From assembly GCF_003991195.1 (NCBI RefSeq), contig NZ_RCWL01000001.1, positions 496,001 to 560,000 on the forward strand: a DNA stretch of 64,000 nucleotides. The letters run 5' to 3'. Shown piece after piece: positions 48,070 to 56,100 of the stretch. The stretch is from Gynurincola endophyticus. GTDB taxonomy: Bacteria; Bacteroidota; Bacteroidia; Chitinophagales; Chitinophagaceae. How positions within the stretch are numbered: the stretch's first letter is position 1; each line of letters opens with the position of its first letter. Both the position numbers and the translations under genes were made by a program. Below the pieces are notes generated by a model. That model saw nothing but the letters and a program-made list of their open reading frames with translations, was not told the origin of the DNA and did not search any database.

Positions 48070-49227
48070 TTATGAAAACCGTTCTTTTATTCTGTCAAAA
48101 AAACCTTTTGAATTTTTTTCACCCTGCGGTTTAAAATTCTCAGCTTCTTTTAATTGCTCTAGCATTTCTTTCTCACTGGCCGATAAAGTTTGCGGTGTCC
48201 ATACATTTATATAAATCAACTGATCGCCTTTTTCGTAAGAGTTAATGGCCGGGAAACCTTTTCCTTTCAGTCTGAGTATGCTGCCTCCCTGTGTTCCGGG
48301 TTGTATTTTTATTTTAGCTTTACCATCGATGGTAGGTACTTCTAAGGAAATACCTAAACATGCATCAGGGAACGATAAGTTTAATTCGTAGGCAACGTTG
48401 AGTCCGTCGCGTACTAATTCTTTGTGTGGTTCTTCTTCAATGAGAATCAGTAAATCGCCGTAAGCGCCGCCTCTTTCTCCTGCATTCCCTTTTCCACTAA
48501 CGCTTAACTGCATTCCTTCCTGAACTCCAGGTGGAATATCAATGCTTACAGTTTCTTCACCGTAAACACGTCCTTCTCCTTTACAGGATGTACATTTTGC
48601 TGTGATAACAGATCCTTCACCGTTACAGGTAGAACAGGTTGTAACGGTCTGCATTTGCCCAAGGAAAGTAGAGGTTACTTTTCTTACCTGGCCGCTACCG
48701 CCGCAGGTAGAACAGGTTTGAACACTGTTACTATCTTTTGCACCGGAACCACTACAGGTTTGGCAACCTACATATTTTTTTACTTTGATCTGTTTGTTTA
48801 CGCCTTTGGCAATATCTTCAAAAGTAAGCTTGATTTTTACACGGATATTTGATCCGCGTGTGCCGCGTGCGCGTTGTTGACTTCTGCCACCTCTTCCGCC
48901 GCCGCCAAAGAAACTTCCGAAAATATCATCGCCAAAAATATCACCAAACTGACTGAAAATATCTTCCATGTTCGGACCACCGGCGCCTCTTCTGCCACCT
49001 GCTCCTCCAACTCCGGCATGCCCGAATCGATCGTACTGCGCTCTCTTATCAGCATCGCTCAATACCTCGTACGCCTCTGCTGCTTCTTTAAATTTCTCTT
49101 CGGCTGCTTTGTCACCAGGATTGCGGTCAGGGTGATACTGCATCGCTACTTTGCGATAAGATTTTTTAATCTCATCGGCTGTAGCTGTTTTAGATACGCC
49201 TAATATTTCGTAGTAGTCTCTTTTCAT
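48070..49227 (-). CDS. dnaJ: Molecular chaperone DnaJ
   Basis: The protein has 385 residues with the full class I DnaJ layout. The J domain has HPD at 32-34, which stimulates DnaK ATPase. A Gly-rich region (about 75-125) includes two FGGGGRGG-like stretches. Four zinc-finger motifs follow: [24 protein letters not shown] and CTSCKGEG. The C-terminal substrate-binding domains come after GIQEGMQL-type sequence (here [14 protein letters not shown]). It delivers unfolded proteins to DnaK in the cytoplasm. It lies 16 bases downstream of grpE in one operon; dnaK itself is not in the window. Confidence 0.98.
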   Translation of the reverse strand: MKRDYYEILGVSKTATADEIKKSYRKVAMQYHPDRNPGDKAAEEKFKEAAEAYEVLSDADKRAQYDRFGHAGVGGAGGRRGAGGPNMEDIFSQFGDIFGDDIFGSFFGGGGRGGRSQQRARGTRGSNIRVKIKLTFEDIAKGVNKQIKVKKYVGCQTCSGSGAKDSNSVQTCSTCGGSGQVRKVTSTFLGQMQTVTTCSTCNGEGSVITAKCTSCKGEGRVYGEETVSIDIPPGVQEGMQLSVSGKGNAGERGGAYGDLLILIEEEPHKELVRDGLNVAYELNLSFPDACLGISLEVPTIDGKAKIKIQPGTQGGSILRLKGKGFPAINSYEKGDQLIYINVWTPQTLSASEKEMLEQLKEAENFKPQGEKNSKGFFDRIKERFS

Positions 49228-49243
49228 ATAATAATTTCAATGA

Positions 49244-49801
49244 TTATTTACCCACTACCACTTTTGCGTAGCGAATAATCTTGTCATTTAAGTAATACCC
49301 TTTTACCACCTGATCAATTACTTTTCCCTGTAACGCTTCGGTTGGAGCCGGAATTTCTGTAATTGCTTCGTGAAGGTCCGGATTAAAATCTTCACCCTCT
49401 GCTTCCATCGGTTTCAAACCTTTGGCGCTTAAAATATTTCTTAGTTTTGCGAAGATTAATTTCGAGCCTTCTTTTAATGCCTCTACATCGGTAGAGTTTT
49501 CCATTTGTTTCTCTGCACGTTCGTAATCGTCCAATACTTCTAATAACTCCGTTACCAGGTCTTTGCTGGCTGTTTGAATCAATTCGATTCTTTCTTTTGC
49601 CGTTCTTCTTCTAAAGTTATCAAACTCAGCAGCCTGACGTAAATATTTATCTTTTAATTCTTCTACTTCCTTTTGTAAAGCAATAACTGTTTCTTCCTGA
49701 GCATTTACAGCTGCTGTATCGTTCGTCGTTGAATTAGTGTCAACATTCTCAGGTTGTTGCGTCTGTTCATTCATTCCAGATTCTTGATTTTTATCCTGCA
49801 T
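49244..49801 (-). CDS. grpE: Nucleotide exchange factor GrpE
   Basis: The protein has 185 residues. An acidic, Gln/Asn/Thr-rich N-terminal tail is followed by a long coiled coil (VIALQKEVEELKDKYLRQAAEFDNFRRRTAKE) and the C-terminal beta domain with FNPDLHEAITEIPAP and GKVIDQVVKGYYLNDKIIRYAKVVV, all standard for GrpE. It releases ADP from DnaK. A second ATG nine codons in is possible, but the first is well placed after the promoter. The gene leads the grpE-dnaJ operon and is read from a good -33/-7 promoter at 49850-49880; I see no CIRCE-type heat-shock operator. Confidence 0.97.
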   Translation of the reverse strand: MQDKNQESGMNEQTQQPENVDTNSTTNDTAAVNAQEETVIALQKEVEELKDKYLRQAAEFDNFRRRTAKERIELIQTASKDLVTELLEVLDDYERAEKQMENSTDVEALKEGSKLIFAKLRNILSAKGLKPMEAEGEDFNPDLHEAITEIPAPTEALQGKVIDQVVKGYYLNDKIIRYAKVVVGK

Positions 49802-49849
49802 AACTGAAAATTTGTCGGTACATAAGATTGCCTATTGGCAACAAAGTCG

Positions 49850-49880
49850 CAAATATACCTATTTTAATAGGTTCTCTCAA
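49850..49880 (-). promoter_or_regulatory. Putative grpE-dnaJ promoter
   Basis: On the minus strand TTG (49880-49878), 20 bases, then TATATTTG (49857-49850) match the Bacteroidota -33/-7 pattern. The leader to the grpE ATG would be about 40 bases. Confidence 0.6.
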
Positions 49881-49965
49881 GTAGAACAACTAATAAGCCA
49901 ATACGTTTTTGCAGTCAATTTGACCTGGATTGGTATTTTCATCGTGTTTTTTGTCAGCCAATCAC

Positions 49966-49973
49966 TACTTTTG
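49966..49973 (+). promoter_or_regulatory. Putative -7 element abutting the RlmI-like start codon
   Basis: TACTTTTG is a perfect TAnnTTTG match that ends only five bases before the ATG at 49979. If it is used, transcription would start at or within the start codon region, giving a leaderless or nearly leaderless mRNA. Confidence 0.5.
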
Positions 49974-49978
49974 CGCCC

Positions 49979-51151
49979 ATGAATATCGTATTATTAAAAA
50001 AGAAAATTGGCCATCGGGTGCTAAACGGTCACCCGTGGATTTTTGCAAATGAAGTTGCCAGTGTAACAGAAGGGGCACAAGCAGGCGACATCGTTACCGT
50101 TCAGACATTTGACGGAAAGTTTTTGGGAAAAGGATATTTTAATCCGCAATCACAAATTGCAGTACGTTTACTCACCCGGAATGCACAGGTTGAAGTAAAC
50201 GAGCAGTTTTTTTTCAATAAAATTCAGGAAGCCTGGGCTTATCGCCAACAGATCGGGTATGTTGAAAACTGCCGTTTGATTTTTGGAGAAGCCGACGATT
50301 TGCCTCAGTTAATCATTGATAAGTTCAATGACTACTTTGTGATTCAAACACTTGCCCTGGGTATTGATAAGTGGAAACCTGCTATTGTGGATGCTTTGCA
50401 AAAGATTTTCAATCCGAAAGGAATTTTTGAACGCAACGATGTTCCGGTGCGTGAACTGGAAGGATTGGCACAACAAAAAGGTTTTTTATCAGCACCGTTT
50501 GATACTAAAATCCGGATAGTGGAAAATGGGTTACAGTTCAATGTAGACGTGGAAAACGGCCAGAAAACCGGTTATTTTCTTGATCAGCAGGATAACAGAA
50601 GAGCAATTCAGCATATTGTAAAAGGAGCAGATGTATTAGGAGCTTTTACTTATACAGGTACTTTTGAAATTCACGCTGCGCATTATGGTGCTAAGTCTGT
50701 ATTAGGACTGGATATTTCTGAATCTGCTGTTGCTCAGGCAAATGCCAATGCGGCGCTCAACGGATATCAGGATATCTGTAAGTTTGAATGTGTGAATGCT
50801 TTTGATGTATTAAAACAATGGGCAAAAGATCAGAAGAAATATGATGTAGTGATGTTAGATCCGCCGTCTTTTACCAAAACACGAAGTAATATTCAGAAAG
50901 CGATTACTGGTTATAAAGAAATCAATTTGCGTGGAATGAAGCTGGTAAAACCGGGTGGTTTTCTGGTAACTTCGAGCTGTACCAATCTGATTCAACCGGA
51001 AATGTTTCTGGAAACCATTCAGATGGCGGCAAAAGATGCAAGGAGGAAGTTGCGTCAGGTAACCTTTCAAACACAGGCTGCCGATCACCCGATTGTATGG
51101 GGATGGGAAAATACAAACTATTTGAAATTCTTAATAGTACAAGTACTTTAA
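49979..51151 (+). CDS. Class I SAM-dependent rRNA methyltransferase, RlmI/RlmCD-like
   Basis: The protein has 390 residues. An N-terminal PUA domain (about 1-75) includes GHPWIFANEVASVTEG and GDIVTVQTFDGKFLGKGYFN. A middle domain is followed by a Rossmann methyltransferase domain with QKTGYFLDQQDNRRAI, VLGAFTYTGTFEIHAA and DVVMLDPPSFTKTRSNI. The layout fits enzymes that methylate C5 of 23S rRNA cytosines, such as RlmI (m5C1962). No catalytic Cys motif typical of Nop2-type enzymes is needed in this group; GGFLVTSSCTNLI holds the conserved Cys. It is divergent from grpE, and its -7 element touches the start codon. A palindromic repeat fills the gap to the next gene. Confidence 0.9.
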   Translation: MNIVLLKKKIGHRVLNGHPWIFANEVASVTEGAQAGDIVTVQTFDGKFLGKGYFNPQSQIAVRLLTRNAQVEVNEQFFFNKIQEAWAYRQQIGYVENCRLIFGEADDLPQLIIDKFNDYFVIQTLALGIDKWKPAIVDALQKIFNPKGIFERNDVPVRELEGLAQQKGFLSAPFDTKIRIVENGLQFNVDVENGQKTGYFLDQQDNRRAIQHIVKGADVLGAFTYTGTFEIHAAHYGAKSVLGLDISESAVAQANANAALNGYQDICKFECVNAFDVLKQWAKDQKKYDVVMLDPPSFTKTRSNIQKAITGYKEINLRGMKLVKPGGFLVTSSCTNLIQPEMFLETIQMAAKDARRKLRQVTFQTQAADHPIVWGWENTNYLKFLIVQVL

Positions 51152-51156
51152 TTAAG

Positions 51157-51198
51157 TTAAGAGTTGAGAATTAATAATTAAGAATTCTCAGCTCTTAA
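51157..51198. repeat. Intergenic palindromic repeat, copy B
   Basis: A 16-bp stem with one T-G pair (51157-51172 with 51183-51198) encloses a 10-base loop. It shares the 18-base core TTGAGAATTAATAATTAA with copy A. The repeat exactly fills the gap between the RlmI-like gene and the stop codon at 51199, so it may also act as a two-way terminator. Confidence 0.7.
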
Positions 51199-51534
51199 TT
51201 ATTTAGATACCTGGAATTTACCGGTAGTAATTAATTTACCGCTTTTGTCTTTTAACTGATAGATATACATCCCTCTGTAAAAATCGCCTAATTGAATGGT
51301 CATTCTGGGTGACATTTTCTTCTCTTCAAATACGATTTTTCCTAAAAGATTGAAAATCACAAGGCTGTAATTCTCTTGGGGAGTTAAGTCGAGTGTAAAT
51401 GTAATTTGTGAAGTAGCGGGGTTGGGGAAGCAATTGATCACCTTTACCGGATCTTTTGATACCGGAATGCTCTGGCCAATGCAATAATTGGCTGATATAC
51501 AGAACAATAAGATTAAGGTGTAAAATTTCTTCAT
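51199..51534 (-). CDS. Small protein made almost only of a T9SS type A sorting domain
   Basis: The protein has 111 residues. Residues 1-20 are a signal peptide (FYTLILLFCISANYCIGQ). Apart from about ten linker residues, the rest is a type A C-terminal sorting domain: VINCFPNPATSQITFTL, a middle VIFNLLGKIVFEEK, and GMYIYQLKDKSGKLITTGKFQVSK. In normal T9SS cargo this domain follows a large functional domain; here there is none. The frame is intact, with its own -7 element just upstream, so it does not look like the remnant of a longer gene, though loss of an N-terminal cargo cannot be excluded. It could occupy or probe the T9SS, or be a minimal surface protein. Confidence 0.8.
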   Translation of the reverse strand: MKKFYTLILLFCISANYCIGQSIPVSKDPVKVINCFPNPATSQITFTLDLTPQENYSLVIFNLLGKIVFEEKKMSPRMTIQLGDFYRGMYIYQLKDKSGKLITTGKFQVSK

Positions 51535-51545
51535 ACGCGTCTATA

Positions 51546-51553
51546 CAAATGTA
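51546..51553 (-). promoter_or_regulatory. Putative -7 element for the sorting-domain-only protein
   Basis: On the minus strand TACATTTG matches TAnnTTTG and ends 11 bases before the ATG, so the leader would be only a few bases. No -33 partner is clear. Confidence 0.45.
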
Positions 51554-51593
51554 AAAATAAAACGCTTTTGAAAGGTTTTTTATTGGTCAAAAG

Positions 51594-51640
51594 AGCCATC
51601 AAAGACCTATATTTTTTGTTAAATAGGCCTTTGACGGGCT
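51594..51640 (-). terminator. Terminator after the peroxiredoxin gene
   Basis: AGCC.TCAAAG.CCTAT (51594-51610) pairs with ATAGG.CTTTGA..GGCT (51623-51640) with three small interruptions. On the minus strand a T-rich stretch follows the stem, just past the peroxiredoxin stop. Confidence 0.7.
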
Positions 51641-51647
51641 AATTTTT

Positions 51648-52106
51648 TTATAATGCGGCTTTAATCGCATCGAAATCAGGCAGATCGCCGGCAGATTCTA
51701 ATACTTCTGCGTAAGCAATTTTACCGTTTTCGTCGATCACAAAAGCACTTCTTTTAGATACCCCTTTCATATCGAAAACGAAAGTATCATATAGCGCACC
51801 GTAAGCAGCTGAAACTTCTTTATTGAAATCGCTTAGCAAAGGAAAGTTTAATTTTTGCTCTTCTTTGAATTTTGCTAAAGTGAAAATAGAATCTACACTT
51901 ACTCCAACAACAGCTGCATTCACATTGTTATATAAGCTGATGTTATCACGTACATTACATAATTCCGTAGTACAAACTCCTGTAAATGCCTGTGGGAAAA
52001 ATAGTATTACTAATTTTTTTCCGGCAAAGTCTTTCAAAGAAACTTTGTTTTTATCACTATCGTAAAGTGAAAAATCAGGCGCAACTTGTCCGATCTCTAA
52101 TTTCAT
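51648..52106 (-). CDS. Peroxiredoxin, AhpE/BCP-like
   Basis: The protein has 152 residues with a thioredoxin fold. It starts with APDFSLYDSDKNKVSLKDF and has the peroxidatic cysteine in FFPQAFTGVCTTELC (Cys45, with Thr42 of the TxxC motif), a second Cys at 50, and a downstream RSAFVIDENGKIAYAEV with the conserved Arg. It reduces hydrogen peroxide and organic peroxides in the cytoplasm using thiol donors. The CxxxxC spacing of Cys45 and Cys50 is like that of BCP-type enzymes, where the second Cys can act as resolving residue. A perfect -7 element (TATATTTG) lies 20 bases upstream, so it is transcribed on its own. Confidence 0.92.
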   Translation of the reverse strand: MKLEIGQVAPDFSLYDSDKNKVSLKDFAGKKLVILFFPQAFTGVCTTELCNVRDNISLYNNVNAAVVGVSVDSIFTLAKFKEEQKLNFPLLSDFNKEVSAAYGALYDTFVFDMKGVSKRSAFVIDENGKIAYAEVLESAGDLPDFDAIKAAL

Positions 52107-52125
52107 ATTGATGATTTTTGTACTA

Positions 52126-52133
52126 CAAATATA
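52126..52133 (-). promoter_or_regulatory. Putative -7 element for the peroxiredoxin gene
   Basis: TATATTTG on the minus strand matches TAnnTTTG and lies 20 bases before the ATG. A -33 element at normal spacing is not clear. Confidence 0.5.
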
Positions 52134-52144
52134 AGACTTGATGA

Positions 52145-53167
52145 TTAGAATTTAGGACATAACAGGCTGCTAAGTGATCTTCCTGTACGATTGATCCAGC
52201 CGGTATATACAATGCTCAATTCAAATCCGCCACGGCCCTGGCTTACGGTTTTGAGTGTTGAGATATTTACATCATAACTGATTGAAACGGTTAAAGGACG
52301 TTTATAAATCTGAATAACGGGAATAATGGCGTCTTCAGACCTGAAATACAAACCGCCGGCTATTTTAAATTCCGGGTCTTCATTATAATCATCGAGTGTA
52401 TGAATAAATGAACCTCCTACAAGAATCTGCTGAAAACTTCCCTGTGTTGAATAATCGGCCTGAAATACCAGATGATTACTGTAATTTAACTCAACATTGA
52501 TTCCTCCGGAGGCAACATATTTAGGTGATAATTCTATAGCTGCATTTCTGTAAAAACTGTTTTTAGGACGGTTGAGGTGATGATAGGCAAAGCCTATAAA
52601 GAATCTTGATCCTTCATCCGGGCCCCATGCTCCGTTTAAGCTCATACCTACATTTGCATCCCATTGGTTAAAGTTGGGATACAAGTTGTATTCGCCGGTA
52701 GGCATACTGGGGTCAAATCCACCACCGCCCCATTGTTCATCAGTAGTGATACGTGACAAATCGATGCGTTTATGAATCAAACCTCCTGACATACCCAGTG
52801 ACAAAAACAATGTTCTCTGATCACTCAATGATTTATGATAATTAAATGCAGGTAGCAACTGGGTTTGAGTTAATCCGGCAGTACCGGCTTTATCAAATAA
52901 AGCCTGTAGTGCTACCGTCATGTAGTCATTTCCTCTTCCGATAGGCATTTTGTACTCACCATTAAAGGAGCCGGTTCTGTAGGCATTCGTAATGTTATTC
53001 CATTGATCCCGGTATACACCCTGTAATCTGAAATCGCCTTCAAAAATGCCTGCAAGGGCCGGATTTCTTAATAAGGGGGTTTCATAGAATTGAGAAAAAT
53101 GGACATCCTGTGCATACGAAAATAAGCATCCATATAATAGTACTATCGTTGTTAATAGTTTTCTCAT
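52145..53167 (-). CDS. PorP/SprF family T9SS-associated outer-membrane protein
   Basis: The protein has 340 residues with a signal peptide of 19 residues (LLYGCLFSYAQ). The mature start, DVHFSQFYETPLLRNPALAGIFEGDFRLQGVYRDQW, is the hallmark of the PorP/SprF family, which forms 14-stranded outer-membrane barrels. Later strands (GMSLNGAWGPDEGSRFFIGFAYHHL, FKIAGGLYFRSED) continue the pattern. These proteins serve as partners and anchors for type B T9SS cargo, and usually sit next to genes for large CHU_C proteins. That is the case here: its ATG overlaps the stop of the 1438-residue gene by four bases, so translation of the two is coupled. Confidence 0.93.
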   Translation of the reverse strand: MRKLLTTIVLLYGCLFSYAQDVHFSQFYETPLLRNPALAGIFEGDFRLQGVYRDQWNNITNAYRTGSFNGEYKMPIGRGNDYMTVALQALFDKAGTAGLTQTQLLPAFNYHKSLSDQRTLFLSLGMSGGLIHKRIDLSRITTDEQWGGGGFDPSMPTGEYNLYPNFNQWDANVGMSLNGAWGPDEGSRFFIGFAYHHLNRPKNSFYRNAAIELSPKYVASGGINVELNYSNHLVFQADYSTQGSFQQILVGGSFIHTLDDYNEDPEFKIAGGLYFRSEDAIIPVIQIYKRPLTVSISYDVNISTLKTVSQGRGGFELSIVYTGWINRTGRSLSSLLCPKF

Positions 53168-56100
53168 CGCAATAAGGTTACGTTTCCTGTATATGGAATG
53201 GTTGCTCCGTTTTCACATACCAGTTCAATAGTATATATGTATACGTCAGGTGATGCCGGCTTTCCGTTAAATGTTCCATCCCATCCGGCGCTGGCGTCAT
53301 TGACAGGAATATTCATTTTCTGAAAAACAACCTGGCCCCAGCGATTGAATATCCTGAATGACTTCACCATCGTCATCGCTCTTCCTCTCGGAAAAAATAC
53401 ATCATTCTTACCATCACCATTTGGAGAGAAAGTATTTGGAATGAAAAAGTTTAAATCATTACAAACTACTTTTACGGCGATGTCTTCTGAGCTTCTGCAG
53501 CCAAACTCATCCGTTGCTGTTACGTGATAGGTGATATCAGCTTTGGTGGAGGTGATCGGTACTGCACAATCATTACAACTTAATCCAAAATTCGGTGTCC
53601 AGTTGTACGTTAGATTTTGTTTATCGTATACTACCGGTAAGTTGGCTTCCGACCCTAACAGTAGTGTAAGCGGATTCGGTTGAAAGGTAATTTCAGGTAG
53701 CGCAATCACCTCTATTTCTTTCTGGGTTTCGCCGGTACATTCGTTTTCGGTAGAAGCTGTCAACCGCACACTCACTCTGCCCGGTTGATTGAAATTTTGT
53801 AAAGTGCTTTGTTCGTTACTGGTAAGGTTATTATTGACAGCCCATGTCCAGCTGATAGCTGTATCAGCAATTGCCAGGTTACCATCAAAACGGATATTGT
53901 TATTTAAACAAACGAAATCTGCACTCTCAATAACAGGAGTTGGCGTGCGGAATACTCTTACAGTATCTCTTTCAATATTTTCACATCTGTCTGTATAAAC
54001 ATATTTTGTTACAACGTAAGTTCCGGGGTTGGTATAGGTATGGGTGGCAGATTTGCCTTCATAGGTATTTCCATCGCCGAAGTCCCAGACATGGCGGTTT
54101 AACCTGTCTAGTGATGAAACCAGTGAAAAATCACTGAATAGAACCTCTCCATTATCACATAAAAGGTCTCTGTTCATATCGAATAGAACTCTTGAGCCTA
54201 ATACCTGTATTCGTTCTCTGCCATTAACGGTGCGTGTACAACCGATCGAGTCGGTTAAAGCAATTGAAGGAACATAGTTGCCTGGGTTTCTGAACTGATG
54301 CTCGAATGATAAAATATTTTCATAACGTGTGCCACCAACATTCCATGCATAAGTAGTACCTGAAGTTACCGTACCGTTAAAATTCACCACCATATCGCCA
54401 CATCCCTGTAAAGGATCATAATTCAAACGGGTATCAGTGATATCAACAAGGTTGATTTCTACAGAGTCGGATGTTGAACAGCCATATCCCTCTGCAGTTA
54501 ATTTGGCTTTATACGTGTTATAAGAGTTATAAAAATGGTTTGGATTTTCAACGGTCGACTGCTGCCCATCGCCAAAGTCCCACAAAAGACTTCTGTAATT
54601 CGCTGCGTTCTGTTGGAAGAATGTTTCGAGAGGGGGGCAGATCGAATGTTTTTGAATAGCGCTGATATCCACTGTAGGTTTCTGAATAGTAATAGTACGC
54701 TGACTGGTTGATTCGCAACCTGTTTCATCACTAACGGTTAATCTTACCTGATAACTGCTTTGTGCTTCACTGAAACTATGAACAGGGTTCGCTTCATTAC
54801 TGGTTTGCTGATCACCAAAATTCCATGCATAATTCACATTGTTACCTACTGTTTCAGAGGTAAACTGTAAGGGTGCATCCGGACAAGTGATTGCAGAAGC
54901 AGGAGAAAACGCTGATTGTAATCCTGAGATAGCCACTACATTCGGTAACTGGAAAGTATTCTGACAGAGTTTATCATCTGAAACGGTTAATCTTACATTG
55001 TAGTTTCCTGAATTTCTGTAAATATGGGTAGGATTAGCATTGGTAGAAGTTGTACCGTCGCCAAAATTCCATAAATAGCTGATGATATTACTGTTGGCAC
55101 TGCTGCTGTTGTTGGTAAATGAAACATCAAGTCCCTGACAGCCGCTTAGTACATCTGCTGTGAAATTACTCAATGGCTGATAGGAGGTGATATTATCAAG
55201 GCTCGCTTCAGACCTGCAACCGTTAACATCGGTAACACGGAGTTGAACGGAGGGGTTTGCTGTTGTAAACGTGCGGGTATAAGTTCTGTCGCCTTCAGTA
55301 TATGAACTGCTGTTAAATGCCCATTCATAGCGACTGAAATGATCGGCTCTTCCGGTAGCTGTGAAGTTTGTTGGCTGATTAAGGCAAAGGAAAGGAGTGG
55401 TCATTTCAATATTTGCCTTATCGTATACCATCGTTACAGTTTGTGTTTCAGAATGACTACAACTATTGGCATCAATCGAAACTGTTAATTTTACCTGATA
55501 ATCGCCCGGTTGGTTAAAAGTGATCAGCGGAGGATTTTTATCGGTACTGGTAGAAATATTTGCATTCGGACCAAATTCCCAGAGATAAGTTGCATCATCA
55601 GTATTTCTGACCAGGGAAGTATTGGTAAATACGAATCCATTTCGTACACAATCAAAGGTAGAATTGAATTTTGCAAAAGGCGTTTTTACAAAAACAGAGG
55701 TAACTGATGGCGTTGTGGCCGGACAGAAATTATGCATTGGAGTCAGTTCGATGGTTACGGCGCCTGTATCAGTTAAGTTAATATTTAAAGGATTGCGTGT
55801 ATGGGTTACGCCGTTGATAACCCATGAAAAACCATGTTCGCCACCGGGCGGATCGGTAATTTCACCTTCAATCTGAAGTGTAGTGCTGGCGCAGATGGTG
55901 TCGGGTAAGGCTTTAATGCTGCCGGTAGGAGGCGTTCCGACCAACACTTCTCTGGTTGTACTTACTTCACAGCCCTGTTCGGTTCTGGCAGTTGCAGTGA
56001 GTGTATAGCGACCAACAGTATTAAAAGTAAAAGTTGGGTTAGCACCCTGTGCTGAACCTCCGTTACTGGTACTCCAGGTAATCTGGGTAACCGCATCTAA

